30,920 nucleotides of DNA, from NCBI GenBank assembly GCA_050250135.1, contig JBFWPF010000027.1:1-30920 (forward strand), in the 5' to 3' direction. Source of the stretch: JBFWPF01 sp050250135. GTDB lineage: Bacteria; Chlamydiota; Chlamydiia; Chlamydiales; JAFEGQ01. The notes under the pieces are model-generated. The model did not search any database, had not been told where the DNA came from, and was given only the letters and a program-made list of their open reading frames with translations. Made by a program: the position numbers and the translations under genes. The first letter of the stretch is position 1. Each line of letters starts with the position of its first letter. Positions 22,188 to 30,335 of this stretch are shown here, in pieces.

Positions 22188-22196
22188 TGTTATAAT
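22188..22196 (+). promoter_or_regulatory. Extended -10 promoter of the two-lobed membrane protein
   Basis: TGTTATAAT is an extended -10 (TGn plus perfect TATAAT) in an A/T-rich 120-bp stretch, in sharp contrast with the GC-rich surroundings. No good -35 is seen at 16-18 bases, which extended -10 promoters can lack. A strong site AAGAGGAGG at 22207-22215 then precedes the ATG at 22221, so this gene is probably well expressed. Confidence 0.55.
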
Positions 22197-22220
22197 TAGG
22201 GGTAGAAAGAGGAGGATTCT

Positions 22221-23114
22221 ATGAGCACACCAAGCATTTCAAATACACCAGAGGCAAAAACTGTATCGACCCTTCCGGTGGCAGCTACGACTAGCGGGAA
22301 AGTCGATAAGGTGGCGATCGAAAAGAAGAGTGGAGCATTGAGGGGGGGGATGAACGTTGTCTCAAAGCTACAAACGGTTAACAGTCTGAGCAAGAAGATT
22401 CAATCCCTTTCGGGCCCTGCGCTGGCCGTTATCGCCATTATTGCGGGGACGGTAGGCATGCCTGCCATTGGGAACATCAACCTGGTTGCCTTTGTCCTAA
22501 TCGAACGGGCCTCTCAAGGGGTTATTTCGGTCTACCAGCTGCACCAGGCCCAAACGGTCCTTTCCAGCTGGGATCCGAATGCGACTGCCGAGAAGCAGCT
22601 CTTCCAGCTCAAGCAGATCAAAGAGGAGCTAGAGAAGGAGGGCAAGACAGGCGAAGAGCGGCTCAAGCTCGCCTTCTCTGCCGAAATTGCCACCAAACTC
22701 AAGGAGTTTCCCGCTGAGGAGCGTTTTGATGAACTGATGGATCCAGACCTCTCCGACAAGGAAGTCAAGGAGAAACAGCAAGCGATGGGGAAAGAGCTCA
22801 AGGAGCTGCGCACCCTGATGTCTAGGGCCCATGTGGCCCGGGCGCTGGAGACCACCACCTTTGGCGCGACGGCAATTGGGGGTGTTATCGCGATGTTCCT
22901 GGGTGCCAGGTCTGAGATTGTGAAGCTCTTGGGCTATGCGGGGCTGGCGGCTACCTATCTGGGAACGGCCTACAGCAAGAAGCTCGACCTCTTTATCACG
23001 CGAGAGCGGAAGGTGGAGAAAGAGATCAAGGACACCTATGCCTCCGCTAAGAAAAAGGTCGTGAGTGGCTTGCAGAAGGTGCGGAAAAAGCCCAAGCCTG
23101 TGGACCTCCCCTAG
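22221..23114 (+). CDS. Two-lobed membrane protein, possible secreted effector (297 aa)
   Basis: The family is not recognised. Residues 1-45 are Ser/Thr/Ala/Lys-rich and unstructured, as in type III secretion signals, with no Sec signal. A hydrophobic lobe follows at about 66-96 (LAVIAIIAGTVGMPAIGNINLVAFVLI), then a charged helical middle of about 110 residues, a second lobe at about 213-250 (FGATAIGGVIAMFLGA... LLGYAGLAATYLG) and a Lys-rich tail. Chlamydial inclusion-membrane (Inc) proteins have paired hydrophobic helices and no Sec signal, but their two helices are usually close together; here the lobes are 115 residues apart. It could equally be an ordinary inner-membrane protein. It has its own strong promoter and ribosome site. 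The terminator before it separates it from the acetyltransferase gene. Confidence 0.8.
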   Translation: MSTPSISNTPEAKTVSTLPVAATTSGKVDKVAIEKKSGALRGGMNVVSKLQTVNSLSKKIQSLSGPALAVIAIIAGTVGMPAIGNINLVAFVLIERASQGVISVYQLHQAQTVLSSWDPNATAEKQLFQLKQIKEELEKEGKTGEERLKLAFSAEIATKLKEFPAEERFDELMDPDLSDKEVKEKQQAMGKELKELRTLMSRAHVARALETTTFGATAIGGVIAMFLGARSEIVKLLGYAGLAATYLGTAYSKKLDLFITRERKVEKEIKDTYASAKKKVVSGLQKVRKKPKPVDLP

Positions 23115-23116
23115 GC

Positions 23117-23145
23117 TGGATGTAAACGGCGGTCTCGTTTAGGCT
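23117..23145 (+). promoter_or_regulatory. Weak leaderless-type promoter of tag
   Basis: TAGGCT at 23140-23145 is followed by AGCTCC and ATG, the same 6-base gap as in other genes here. The -35 candidate TGGATG (17-base spacer) is poor. No ribosome binding site is seen before the ATG. Confidence 0.3.
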
Positions 23146-23151
23146 AGCTCC

Positions 23152-23694
23152 ATGAACAAAGTGCGTTGTTTCGGTGAGGGCAATCCCCTCTATGCCGAGT
23201 ATCATGACACCGAGTGGGGAGTGCCTGTTCACGATGACCGCCGCCTCTTTGAGATGCTCCTCTTGGAGGGGGCACAGGCGGGACTCAGCTGGGAGACGAT
23301 CTTAAAGAGGCGAGAGGGGTACCGAAGGGCCTTTCACGCCTTCGATCCACACAAAGTCGCCGCTATGAGCGACTCTAGCCTAGAGTCCCTGCTCCAAAAT
23401 CCCGAGATTATCCGGAACCGAGCTAAGGTGTTTGCCGCAAGGCAAAATGCTCAGGCCTTTCTCGAGATCCAGCGGGAGTTTGGCTCCTTCGATCATTACC
23501 TGTGGCGGTTTGTGGCAGGAGCCCCTCTGATACGGAAAGGGAGGGAGGAGAGCGAGGCGCTGTCGGCCGATCTTAAGCGGCGGGGGATGAAGTTTGTCGG
23601 CCCCACCATTATCTACGCCTTTATGCAAGCGGTCGGCATGGTAAACGACCACAGGCCTGAGTGCTGGCTGGCGCCTGCTGTTTACACGCGCTAG
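23152..23694 (+). CDS. tag: DNA-3-methyladenine glycosylase I
   Basis: This base-excision repair enzyme removes 3-methyladenine from alkylated DNA. The length (180 aa) and sequence match the Tag family: RCFGEGNPLYAEYHDTEWGVP at the start and GLSWETIL, RNRAKVFA and GMKFVGPTIIYAFMQAVGMVNDH later. The structural zinc site is complete: Cys6, His18, His167 and Cys171, equivalent to Cys4, His17, His175 and Cys179 of E. coli Tag. The gene is intact and convergent with the ABC exporter gene, with 51 bp between and no clear terminator. The ATG may be read from a leaderless transcript. Confidence 0.97.
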   Translation: MNKVRCFGEGNPLYAEYHDTEWGVPVHDDRRLFEMLLLEGAQAGLSWETILKRREGYRRAFHAFDPHKVAAMSDSSLESLLQNPEIIRNRAKVFAARQNAQAFLEIQREFGSFDHYLWRFVAGAPLIRKGREESEALSADLKRRGMKFVGPTIIYAFMQAVGMVNDHRPECWLAPAVYTR

Positions 23695-23745
23695 GGGCAA
23701 TACTTCTGCTTGCTAGGAATTACCCCTCGGACGCCCTCAAGTTCT

Positions 23746-25542
23746 TTAGGCTATGATGGGGTTATCGGGAGTATCGGGCAAGAAGCCCCCGACCTGCATG
23801 TTCCACATCTTCGCGTAGAGCCCCTTTTTCTTGAGGAGAGCGGCGTGGGTCCCCTCCTCCACAATGTTGCCCCGGTCGAAAACAAGGATCCGGTCCATCC
23901 GAGAGAGGGTCGAGAGGCGGTGAGCAATAACAAGGGTCGTCCGATTCTCCATCAGCTGCTCTAGGCTCTCCTGAATATGCCTCTCCGTGACCGAGTCGAG
24001 GGCAGAGGTCGCCTCGTCGAGTATGAGGATGGGGGTATTGGCCAGTATCGCTCTTGCAATCGCAATCCTCTGCCGCTCTCCCCCCGAGAGTTTGGTCCCC
24101 CGCTCGCCCACCTTCGCCTCATACCCATTCGGCAGGCGCCGGATGAATTCGTCGCAGTGGGCCCGCTTGGCCGCCTCGATGATCTCCTCCTCGGTCGCCT
24201 CGGGACGGCCATAGGCGATGTTCTCTCGCAGTGTCCGGTGAAAGAGAAGGGGATCTTGGGGGATAAGGGCGATTTGGCGGCGCAAGGAGGAGAGGGTAAC
24301 GCCAGCAATCTCCTGCCCATCGATCAGGATCTTCCCCCGATGAACGGGATAGAGGCGGAGAATTAGGCTGATAAAGCTCGATTTCCCAGCGCCGGTGTAG
24401 CCCACCAGCCCGACCCGCTCCCCCCCCTTGATCCGAACATGCTTATTGGAGAAGAGCTGCCCCTCCCCGTAGTGGAAGGAGACATTGTGGAAGAGAATCT
24501 CCCCCTTAGAGAGGAGGAGCTCCTTCGCCTCAGGCCGATCTCCCAGGTCCTCCGGGTCCTGCAGGACCGAGTAGGCCTGCTTGGCAATCCCAACGGCCTG
24601 AAAGAGGACCGGAAGGGCCGAGCCGACCATCCACAGGACCATCCCGAGCCCCCACATCGTGGTGATCACCTGAACTGCCTCTCCCGTGGTGATGAGGCCC
24701 CGGGTCCAGAAGAGGAGGAGGGAGCCAAACATCGCAATCGTAATCGCCGCAAAGTGGAAAAGGGAGAGGATGCAGCGCATCTTCTCCACCACCTGTTTCG
24801 CCCTTCGACCTGTTCCCTCCTCCTCGTCTTGAAAGGGTTGTAGGGAGCGCCGTTCATACCTAAAGCGGTAGAAGAGGTTGACCGCAAAGTTGTTGGTCAG
24901 GCTGTCGACAATCCGCCCCAGGAGGGTGCTGCGGGCCTCTCCATGGCGGTGCTCGTAGGCGTCGACCGATCGGGTGAACAAAAGGCAGGCGCTCAGGTGG
25001 ATCGCAGTCCAGGCGAGCATGATTCCGGCAAAGAGGGGGTGGATAAACCAAAGGAAGCCAGCTCCCAATAGGCAGGCGGCGATTGCTGGGATGATCGGCC
25101 AAAAGAGCTGCTGGAGGATGAGCTCTACCTGAGTGGTCATATCGGTGATTTTATTGGCTAGGCTGCCGGCAAACCGTTCGTTGAAGTAGTGGGGGGAGTG
25201 GTGCTGCACGTGATCGAACATCGCCATCCGGATCTCGGCCTGGAGTTTTGGGACCCCTCGAGCCATCAGGAAGCCCATCGTGCGGGAGGCGATCTCCACG
25301 CTAATGACCAGGGTAAAGGCCCCTGCAATGGGGTAGACTAGAGCGCCCCAGGCGGCCATCCGCTGGGCGTCGTAACGGGAGAATATGTCGATTAGGTAGC
25401 GGAGGATGAAGGGCCAGACGAGGGCGTCCCCCGACCAGGCAAACGAGTCGAGGAGGAGTACGGTGAAGAAGGTCCCCTTTTGGCGGCGCATAAATCGCCA
25501 CACATAGGAGATGAGTTCCCTATATGTAGGGGGTGTAATCAA
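23746..25542 (-). CDS. ABC exporter, fused membrane and ATPase domains (598 aa)
   Basis: An N-terminal ABC transmembrane domain (about six helices in residues 20-320) is followed by a nucleotide-binding domain. Walker A GYTGAGKS is at about 382-388, Q-loop ALIPQDPLLF, signature LSGGERQ at 485-491, Walker B ILILDEAT and H-loop His541 (VIAHRLS). All are intact. It is of the MsbA/lipid or multidrug half-transporter class and would act as a dimer; the substrate is unknown. I start it at TTG 25542, preceded by AAAAGG about 9 bases upstream. The frame stays open another 67 codons into the palindromic element and could begin at a TTG there (25743), giving a 665-residue form with an element-derived leader. 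The native promoter may have been displaced by that insertion. Confidence 0.93.
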   Translation of the reverse strand: MITPPTYRELISYVWRFMRRQKGTFFTVLLLDSFAWSGDALVWPFILRYLIDIFSRYDAQRMAAWGALVYPIAGAFTLVISVEIASRTMGFLMARGVPKLQAEIRMAMFDHVQHHSPHYFNERFAGSLANKITDMTTQVELILQQLFWPIIPAIAACLLGAGFLWFIHPLFAGIMLAWTAIHLSACLLFTRSVDAYEHRHGEARSTLLGRIVDSLTNNFAVNLFYRFRYERRSLQPFQDEEEGTGRRAKQVVEKMRCILSLFHFAAITIAMFGSLLLFWTRGLITTGEAVQVITTMWGLGMVLWMVGSALPVLFQAVGIAKQAYSVLQDPEDLGDRPEAKELLLSKGEILFHNVSFHYGEGQLFSNKHVRIKGGERVGLVGYTGAGKSSFISLILRLYPVHRGKILIDGQEIAGVTLSSLRRQIALIPQDPLLFHRTLRENIAYGRPEATEEEIIEAAKRAHCDEFIRRLPNGYEAKVGERGTKLSGGERQRIAIARAILANTPILILDEATSALDSVTERHIQESLEQLMENRTTLVIAHRLSTLSRMDRILVFDRGNIVEEGTHAALLKKKGLYAKMWNMQVGGFLPDTPDNPIIA

Positions 25543-25593
25543 TTGGATTTGCCTTTTGTCCGAGGGGAGATTGGTTCTCAGGGCTATTTCTGA

Positions 25594-25750
25594 CCCCTGA
25601 TTGCGACCTATCGTCCGGGGGGCGTGGCAGATGGTGGTCAGATAGTGTACATCGTGACGAGGCCAGGCCTTTAGACCTGGGTGAGGAGGGATGTACATTA
25701 GATGGCCGCCAGCTGTCGATGCCCTCTGGACGATAGGTCGCAATCAGGGG
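25594..25750 (-). mobile_element. 157-bp palindromic MITE-like element, copy C (upstream of the ABC exporter)
   Basis: Same length and ends as copies A and B, with 13 substitutions (about 92% identical). The terminal repeats match perfectly over 23 bp. TCTGA directly repeats at 25589-25593 and 25751-25755. The insertion lies 51 bp upstream of the likely TTG start of the exporter. On the minus strand, two opposite-arm positions change together (C/G to T/A), preserving pairing. The 112 bp between the element and the next gene hold no gene that I can see. Confidence 0.93.
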
Positions 25751-25862
25751 TCTGAGTCGAAGGGCAGGGCCAAAGCGCCCTGTCCGAGGCGAAGAAATAG
25801 CCCTGAGGGCCAAGGTCCGCCGTACAACAGGGCAAGATAATGGATTACAGGCCCTAGCCAAT

Positions 25863-26735
25863 CTATCCCCCTAAGAGTGCCTTAAGAAAGCGGATGTTGA
25901 CCTGGTAGAGGTGGGCGCCGCGGCTCTCCCTTATTCCCCGCTTCAGCACAAACCCCACACTAGCGATTGCCCGGTTCAGCCGCAAGAGGGGGGTCAGCGG
26001 CTGATAGTCGGGGAGGGGACGAAGGGCTCCGTAGCCCGCTAGGAAAGCCCCCTTGTGGGGGCCTAGCCATTCACCTGCCTCAATCGAGCAGAGGTCCTCT
26101 TCAGCAAAGCTTGCCCGCGCCCCGGCCCAGTCGATGATCCCCTGGAGCCTATCGCTTTCCACAATCAGATTACCCGGCCGGAAGTCGCGGTGGGCGACGC
26201 AGGGGCCATCTACCCCCTCCAACAAGTGGAGGTGGGACCGAAAGTAGCCCTCTGCTTTCTTGAGCATCTGCTGGGGAAGGTGGCCCCCGCACTCCTCCAG
26301 CCCCTCCTCAAACTTCCTCGTGAAGTAGGGGCGGGGGTCGGCCTCCAACACACCCTGAACCGGGTCCCCATATCCCGCTAGCCTGTGGTTGTGGACCTTA
26401 GCCAGCGCCGCCCCGAGCTCATGGGCCAGTCCCGTGTCAACCCTCTCTAGGAGCTTTCCCGGCAGCCGCTCCATCAAAATGGCCCCATCGACCCCTTCCT
26501 CGGGTTCCACCACTCCCACCACCCGGGGCACCGGAACGCTACCCGCCAACTCGCCTAGAAAGTAGACCTCCCGCAGGTAATGGGTAGCATTGGGGGCGAT
26601 CTTGAGGATAAGCCTCTCCCCACTCGGCTGGGCAATCTCATAGACAACGGCGACCAGCCCCTCCTCGTGCTCAATGAGGGCAAACGTCGCCGACTGCAGC
26701 CCTAAGTAGTTTCTGTATATTTGAAGGGGATCCAT
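25863..26735 (-). CDS. Aminoglycoside phosphotransferase-fold kinase (290 aa)
   Basis: This belongs to the APH/choline kinase superfamily. The Brenner loop CVAHRDFRPGN (about 178-188) carries the catalytic Asp, and GIIDWAGAR (about 197-205) the metal-binding Asp. An ATP-binding Lys is likely in LILKIAP near residue 45. Such kinases phosphorylate antibiotics, choline, homoserine, thiamine or other small hydroxyl compounds, so I would not call it a resistance gene on this evidence. The ATG at 26735 overlaps the start region of the divergent gene. It is in the same direction as the ABC exporter, with the element and 112 bp of other sequence in between, so the two may once have been cotranscribed. 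Confidence 0.88.
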   Translation of the reverse strand: MDPLQIYRNYLGLQSATFALIEHEEGLVAVVYEIAQPSGERLILKIAPNATHYLREVYFLGELAGSVPVPRVVGVVEPEEGVDGAILMERLPGKLLERVDTGLAHELGAALAKVHNHRLAGYGDPVQGVLEADPRPYFTRKFEEGLEECGGHLPQQMLKKAEGYFRSHLHLLEGVDGPCVAHRDFRPGNLIVESDRLQGIIDWAGARASFAEEDLCSIEAGEWLGPHKGAFLAGYGALRPLPDYQPLTPLLRLNRAIASVGFVLKRGIRESRGAHLYQVNIRFLKALLGG

Positions 26736-26785
26736 GTGTTACAAGAGCTTACATCTCCCTTCCCCTTTCCCACAACTGAATATTC

Positions 26786-26814
26786 TAGACATATATTCGC
26801 CAGAACAATATAAA
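26786..26814 (+). promoter_or_regulatory. Promoter of the membrane-protein gene at 26827
   Basis: TAGACA-N17-TATAAA, each hexamer one base from consensus, ends 12 bases before the ATG at 26827. AGGGAGGG lies in that gap and serves as the ribosome site (26815-26822), so the leader is very short. Confidence 0.5.
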
Positions 26815-26826
26815 GGGAGGGACCCT

Positions 26827-27333
26827 ATGAACGTTATTTGTTCTACCACCGAATCTATCCCCACTAATCGGACCTCTCATGGCGTTAAAGTTCTTCTGAG
26901 TTCCCTGGTGTTTGCTTTTGCCCTCCACAAGCTCCACCTCTCTAAGAGGTACTTAGCGGGGGGCCTAGTCTTTTCAAATCTGACCTTCTCCATCCCGTGG
27001 TATACCCATGCGGCTATCTCTAGCGTGCATAAGGAGCATAGCCCAGTTCCTTACAACCGCCTCCTCAATCGCATTTGGGGGACCCCCTCCTCTCGGCGGG
27101 CAAGGGTCCAATTTCCTTTAGCTACCGGGTTTGAGGTTGCCGCGCTGGCCCTTTTGCTTCGGGGGCTAGGTCGCTTTCAGCTAATAGGGGCTCTTGCGGC
27201 GGCTGCTGGCCTTGCTGTCCGCACCTACGTCCTGTGGACCCTGCTCAGCTACCCCCCTTGGAGAGACCGAAGGCCAGACGATTGGTCTATCCGGGCCCTC
27301 TTATCCCTGCAGCCGCAAATCGTCCTCCTCTGA
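26827..27333 (+). CDS. Small membrane protein upstream of padR (168 aa)
   Basis: The family is not recognised. Four hydrophobic stretches are visible: VKVLLSSLVFAFALHKLHL, YLAGGLVFSNLTFSIPWY, LATGFEVAALALLLRGL and IGALAAAAGLAVRTYVLWTLL, with basic residues between. I start at ATG 26827, preceded by AGGGAGGG; the frame extends 31 codons upstream but crosses the promoter. It lies 73 bp upstream of padR in the same direction and could be a target of that regulator, but there is no direct evidence. Confidence 0.75.
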   Translation: MNVICSTTESIPTNRTSHGVKVLLSSLVFAFALHKLHLSKRYLAGGLVFSNLTFSIPWYTHAAISSVHKEHSPVPYNRLLNRIWGTPSSRRARVQFPLATGFEVAALALLLRGLGRFQLIGALAAAAGLAVRTYVLWTLLSYPPWRDRRPDDWSIRALLSLQPQIVLL

Positions 27334-27379
27334 TTGCATCAATAATTTCTTGACCTTGCCGAAAATTCCCCCTTTGGGC

Positions 27380-27404
27380 AAAATACCTAGAAACTGGGTA
27401 TTTT
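27380..27404. promoter_or_regulatory. Likely PadR operator
   Basis: AAAATACCTAG-AAA-CTGGGTATTTT is a 25-bp palindrome with 11-bp arms and one mismatch. It ends 2 bp before the padR ATG and overlaps a possible -10 (TTGCCG-N17-CAAAAT, 27356-27384). PadR-type repressors commonly bind such symmetric sites at their own promoters, so autoregulation of padR and the downstream uvrA-like gene is likely. Confidence 0.65.
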
Positions 27405-27406
27405 TG

Positions 27407-27931
27407 ATGAAATCAGCCAACAAAACCCGATATGCGATCATGGGGGTGCTTCTGGATGGCCCCTCTACCGGCTACGAGATCAAGGCGATGATGAATCGAT
27501 CGACCGCTTATTTCTGGCGGGAGTCCGACTCGACCCTCTACCCGATGCTTAAGCTCCTGGCCAAGGAGGGGAAGGTCGAGTCGCAGGTCGCCTATGTGGG
27601 CAAGAAGCGGAAGGAGATCTTTGCCATTACGGAGGGGGGGCGGGCCGAATTTGAGGAGTGGCTCAAGAGCCCTACTTCAGGGGAGATCCGGCGCAACGAG
27701 TTTCTGCTCAAGCTCTTCTTTGTAGAGGAGGGGGAGGAGAGGGGGCGGCTCCTTCGGGAGCGCTTAGGGCAGGCCGAGCAAACCTATCGGGAGTACCAGC
27801 AGATCGAAGAGCGCCTGAAGGGCCTCTCTAGGCTTCCCAAAGCTGCCATCCGCCTTAAGTCCCTGCAGCATGGGATGGCTCACCTGGCGCTCGACATCGA
27901 GTGGCTAAAGGGGGAGATAAGCCGTGGGTAA
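27407..27931 (+). CDS. PadR-family transcriptional regulator (174 aa)
   Basis: The N-terminal PadR winged helix is clear: TRYAIMGVLLDGPSTGYEIKAMM followed by ESDSTLYPMLKLLAKEGKV and the wing KRKEIFAITEGGRAEFEEWL. A C-terminal helical dimerisation domain follows, with a heptad-like run (RLGQAEQTYREYQQIEERLKGL). Members usually repress transporter or stress genes and respond to small ligands. The ATG at 27407 is chosen because the palindrome at 27380-27404 ends just before it; the open frame runs 71 codons upstream without domain content. Its 3' end overlaps the UvrA-like gene by 8 bp, so they are coupled. Confidence 0.93.
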   Translation: MKSANKTRYAIMGVLLDGPSTGYEIKAMMNRSTAYFWRESDSTLYPMLKLLAKEGKVESQVAYVGKKRKEIFAITEGGRAEFEEWLKSPTSGEIRRNEFLLKLFFVEEGEERGRLLRERLGQAEQTYREYQQIEERLKGLSRLPKAAIRLKSLQHGMAHLALDIEWLKGEISRG

Positions 27932-30335
27932 GCGCTGTGGATGTGGCCTCCCAACGACCCCTGATCCTACCCGGATCATCGTGCATGGCGCGCGCGAGCA
28001 CAACTTGCAAGGGGTTTGCTTTGAGATCCCCAAAGGGAAGCTCGTGGCCCTCACGGGGCCCTCCGGATCGGGCAAGTCTACCATTGCGGTCGATGTGCTC
28101 CAGCGGGAGTGCCTCAGGCAGTACCTCGAATCGCTCGGGATGATTACCGATCATCTAGCCAAGGCCAACGTTCAGCAGATCATGGGTCTGTCCCCCTCCA
28201 TCGGGGTGCCGCAGCGGGTGACCGACTTTAACCCCCGCTCTACTGTCGGCACTAAGACGGGGATCCTCACCATCCTCAGGAACCTTTTTGCCGCCATTGG
28301 GGTAGCGCCTGAACGCCCTCTCGAGAGGCTGACCATGGCCCACTTTTCCTTCAACTCAGCTGTTGGGGCCTGCCCCGCTTGCAAAGGACTAGGGGAGGTG
28401 ATTGGCGTTGACGTGGCCACTTTGCTCGATGAAGAGAAGAGCCTCCTCGATGGGGGAGTGGCGATTTGGGATAGGGGGACTGCTCAGCACTATGCTGGCG
28501 TGATCGGAGCGGCTAGCCGCTACTTCCGCTTCCCTTTTGATGTCACCCTCCCCATTGGCCGCTACTCTCAGGAGATGCGCGATTTTCTCCTCCACGGGAT
28601 CCACCATTCCCCCTTTGTGAAGGCCCACCCTGCCAAGGCGCCCAAAAAGGTGGGCGAGGGGCGGTTTGAGGGGCTTATCCCCTACCTCCTCGGCCGGTAT
28701 AGGAGTGCCCCCACCCTTCCCAGCGACATTGCCCCTTACCTGTCGCAAGCGCCCTGCCTCGAGTGCGCGGGAACTCGGCTAGGCCCCCTGGGGCGGAAGA
28801 GCACTGTGTGCGGCAAGACCCTCACCGAAATCGCCGCCCTCAGCCTTACTCCTCTTCTCGAGTGGGTAGGGGACCTTACCACCTCCCTGTCGGAGAGTGA
28901 CCAGCCCGTCATCGACACCCTCGCCGGCCCCCTGCAGGAGCGGATCTCCAACCTCATCGAGGTTGGCCTCGATTACCTTACCTTGGACCGCCCCCTCCCC
29001 TCGCTGTCGGCAGGTGAGGCGCAGCGGGTCCGGCTTGCCGGCCTATTGGCTAGCGAGCTCACCGGCGTTCTCTACGTCCTTGACGAGCCCACAGCTGGCC
29101 TCCATCCTCACGATACTGCAAAGCTTCTCAAAACTCTCCGGCGGATCCAAGAGGCCGGCAATACGGTCCTTGTGATTGAACACGACCTCGACGTTATCCG
29201 GAGTGTCGACTACGTTATCGAGTTGGGCCCAGGGGGGGGTAGCCAAGGGGGGAAGATCGTCGCTTTCGGCAGCCCTGCCGAGGTCATGGCTCCCGCTCTC
29301 CCTAGCCCAGTCAGACCTCCCAGGCCCTCTACCCAATCCCTCACCATCCGTGGAGCGTGCCACCACAACCTCAGGGGGATCGACGTTACCCTTCCGCTCA
29401 ACCAACTGGTTGTCTTAACAGGCGTATCGGGCTCGGGGAAGTCGAGCCTTCTCTTTGGCATCCTAGACCCCGCTGCTCGCCGCTACCTTTACGCCGCCTC
29501 AGCCCTCCCTGGAGAGCACACCTCTATCGAGGGGCTCGAGCATTTCAATCGGGTCGTCACCGTCGACCAGACTACCCTCAAAAAAGCCCAGGCCTCCCGC
29601 TCGAACGTCGCCACCTACACCAAGCTCTTTGACCCCATTCGCGACCTCTTTGCCTCGCTTCCTCAAGCAAAAATCCGCCGATTTGGGGCCGACAAGTTCT
29701 CCTTCAACACCTCAGATGAGCGCTGCCAAAACTGTAACGGCACCGGCTCCGTCTCCATCGACATGGCCTTTTTGCCCGATATTGAGACGGGGTGTCCCCT
29801 CTGCGGGGGGAGGCGGTTTACGGAGGAGCTGCTCTCCATCCAGTTCAAGGGGCATAGTATTGCCGACATTTTGGACCTCAGCGTTGGCGAGGCGCTCCCG
29901 CTCTTTCATGAGCACAAGGGGATCTCCACCCTCCTTGAGCTCCTAAAAGAGGTCGGCTTGGGGTACCTCACCTTGGGGCAATCGACCTCCACCCTATCTG
30001 GGGGGGAGGCGCAGCGGATCAAGCTAGCGGCTGAGCTTTCGAAGTCGGGGAGGGAGTCTACCCTTTTTCTCCTTGACGAGCCCACCTCGGGCCTCCATTT
30101 CCGGGAGGTCGAGCGCCTTTTGGCCATCCTGACCCGCCTTGTTTCGCTAGGCAACACGGTAGTCTTGATCGAGCATAACTTAGAGGTGATCGCTGCTGCT
30201 GACACGATTATTGATTTTGGCCCTGGCGGCGGCCTCTCTGGCGGTGAGGTCGTCGTTACCGGCACCCTCCACCAGATCGCTGCCCATCCCCACTCCAAAA
30301 CCGGCCGTGGCCTAAGTTCGTCCAGGTTCCGCTAG
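27924..30335 (+). CDS. UvrA2-type ATPase, short form (803 aa)
   Basis: It has two ABC modules as in excinuclease UvrA: Walker A GPSGSGKST at 45-53 and GVSGSGKSS at 500-508, signatures LSAGEAQR (about 360) and LSGGEAQR (about 691), and Walker B VLDEPTAGL and LLDEPTSGL. Zinc ligands are visible at CPACKGLG (about 150) and CQNC...CPLC (about 601-629). At 803 residues it is about 140 shorter than true UvrA, consistent with loss of the UvrB-binding region, the mark of the UvrA2/drug-resistance class, which binds DNA or protects against intercalators without excision. Control by an adjacent PadR fits a response to a toxic compound. GTG 27924 follows GGGGGAG with a 7-base gap. The gene is intact. 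The exact substrate or DNA lesion is unknown. Confidence 0.92.
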   Translation: MGKRCGCGLPTTPDPTRIIVHGAREHNLQGVCFEIPKGKLVALTGPSGSGKSTIAVDVLQRECLRQYLESLGMITDHLAKANVQQIMGLSPSIGVPQRVTDFNPRSTVGTKTGILTILRNLFAAIGVAPERPLERLTMAHFSFNSAVGACPACKGLGEVIGVDVATLLDEEKSLLDGGVAIWDRGTAQHYAGVIGAASRYFRFPFDVTLPIGRYSQEMRDFLLHGIHHSPFVKAHPAKAPKKVGEGRFEGLIPYLLGRYRSAPTLPSDIAPYLSQAPCLECAGTRLGPLGRKSTVCGKTLTEIAALSLTPLLEWVGDLTTSLSESDQPVIDTLAGPLQERISNLIEVGLDYLTLDRPLPSLSAGEAQRVRLAGLLASELTGVLYVLDEPTAGLHPHDTAKLLKTLRRIQEAGNTVLVIEHDLDVIRSVDYVIELGPGGGSQGGKIVAFGSPAEVMAPALPSPVRPPRPSTQSLTIRGACHHNLRGIDVTLPLNQLVVLTGVSGSGKSSLLFGILDPAARRYLYAASALPGEHTSIEGLEHFNRVVTVDQTTLKKAQASRSNVATYTKLFDPIRDLFASLPQAKIRRFGADKFSFNTSDERCQNCNGTGSVSIDMAFLPDIETGCPLCGGRRFTEELLSIQFKGHSIADILDLSVGEALPLFHEHKGISTLLELLKEVGLGYLTLGQSTSTLSGGEAQRIKLAAELSKSGRESTLFLLDEPTSGLHFREVERLLAILTRLVSLGNTVVLIEHNLEVIAAADTIIDFGPGGGLSGGEVVVTGTLHQIAAHPHSKTGRGLSSSRFR

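Noticed and set aside
25863..26735. Calling the APH-fold kinase an aminoglycoside resistance gene
   Set aside because: Only superfamily motifs are visible. Many members phosphorylate metabolites, and nothing nearby suggests an antibiotic cassette.
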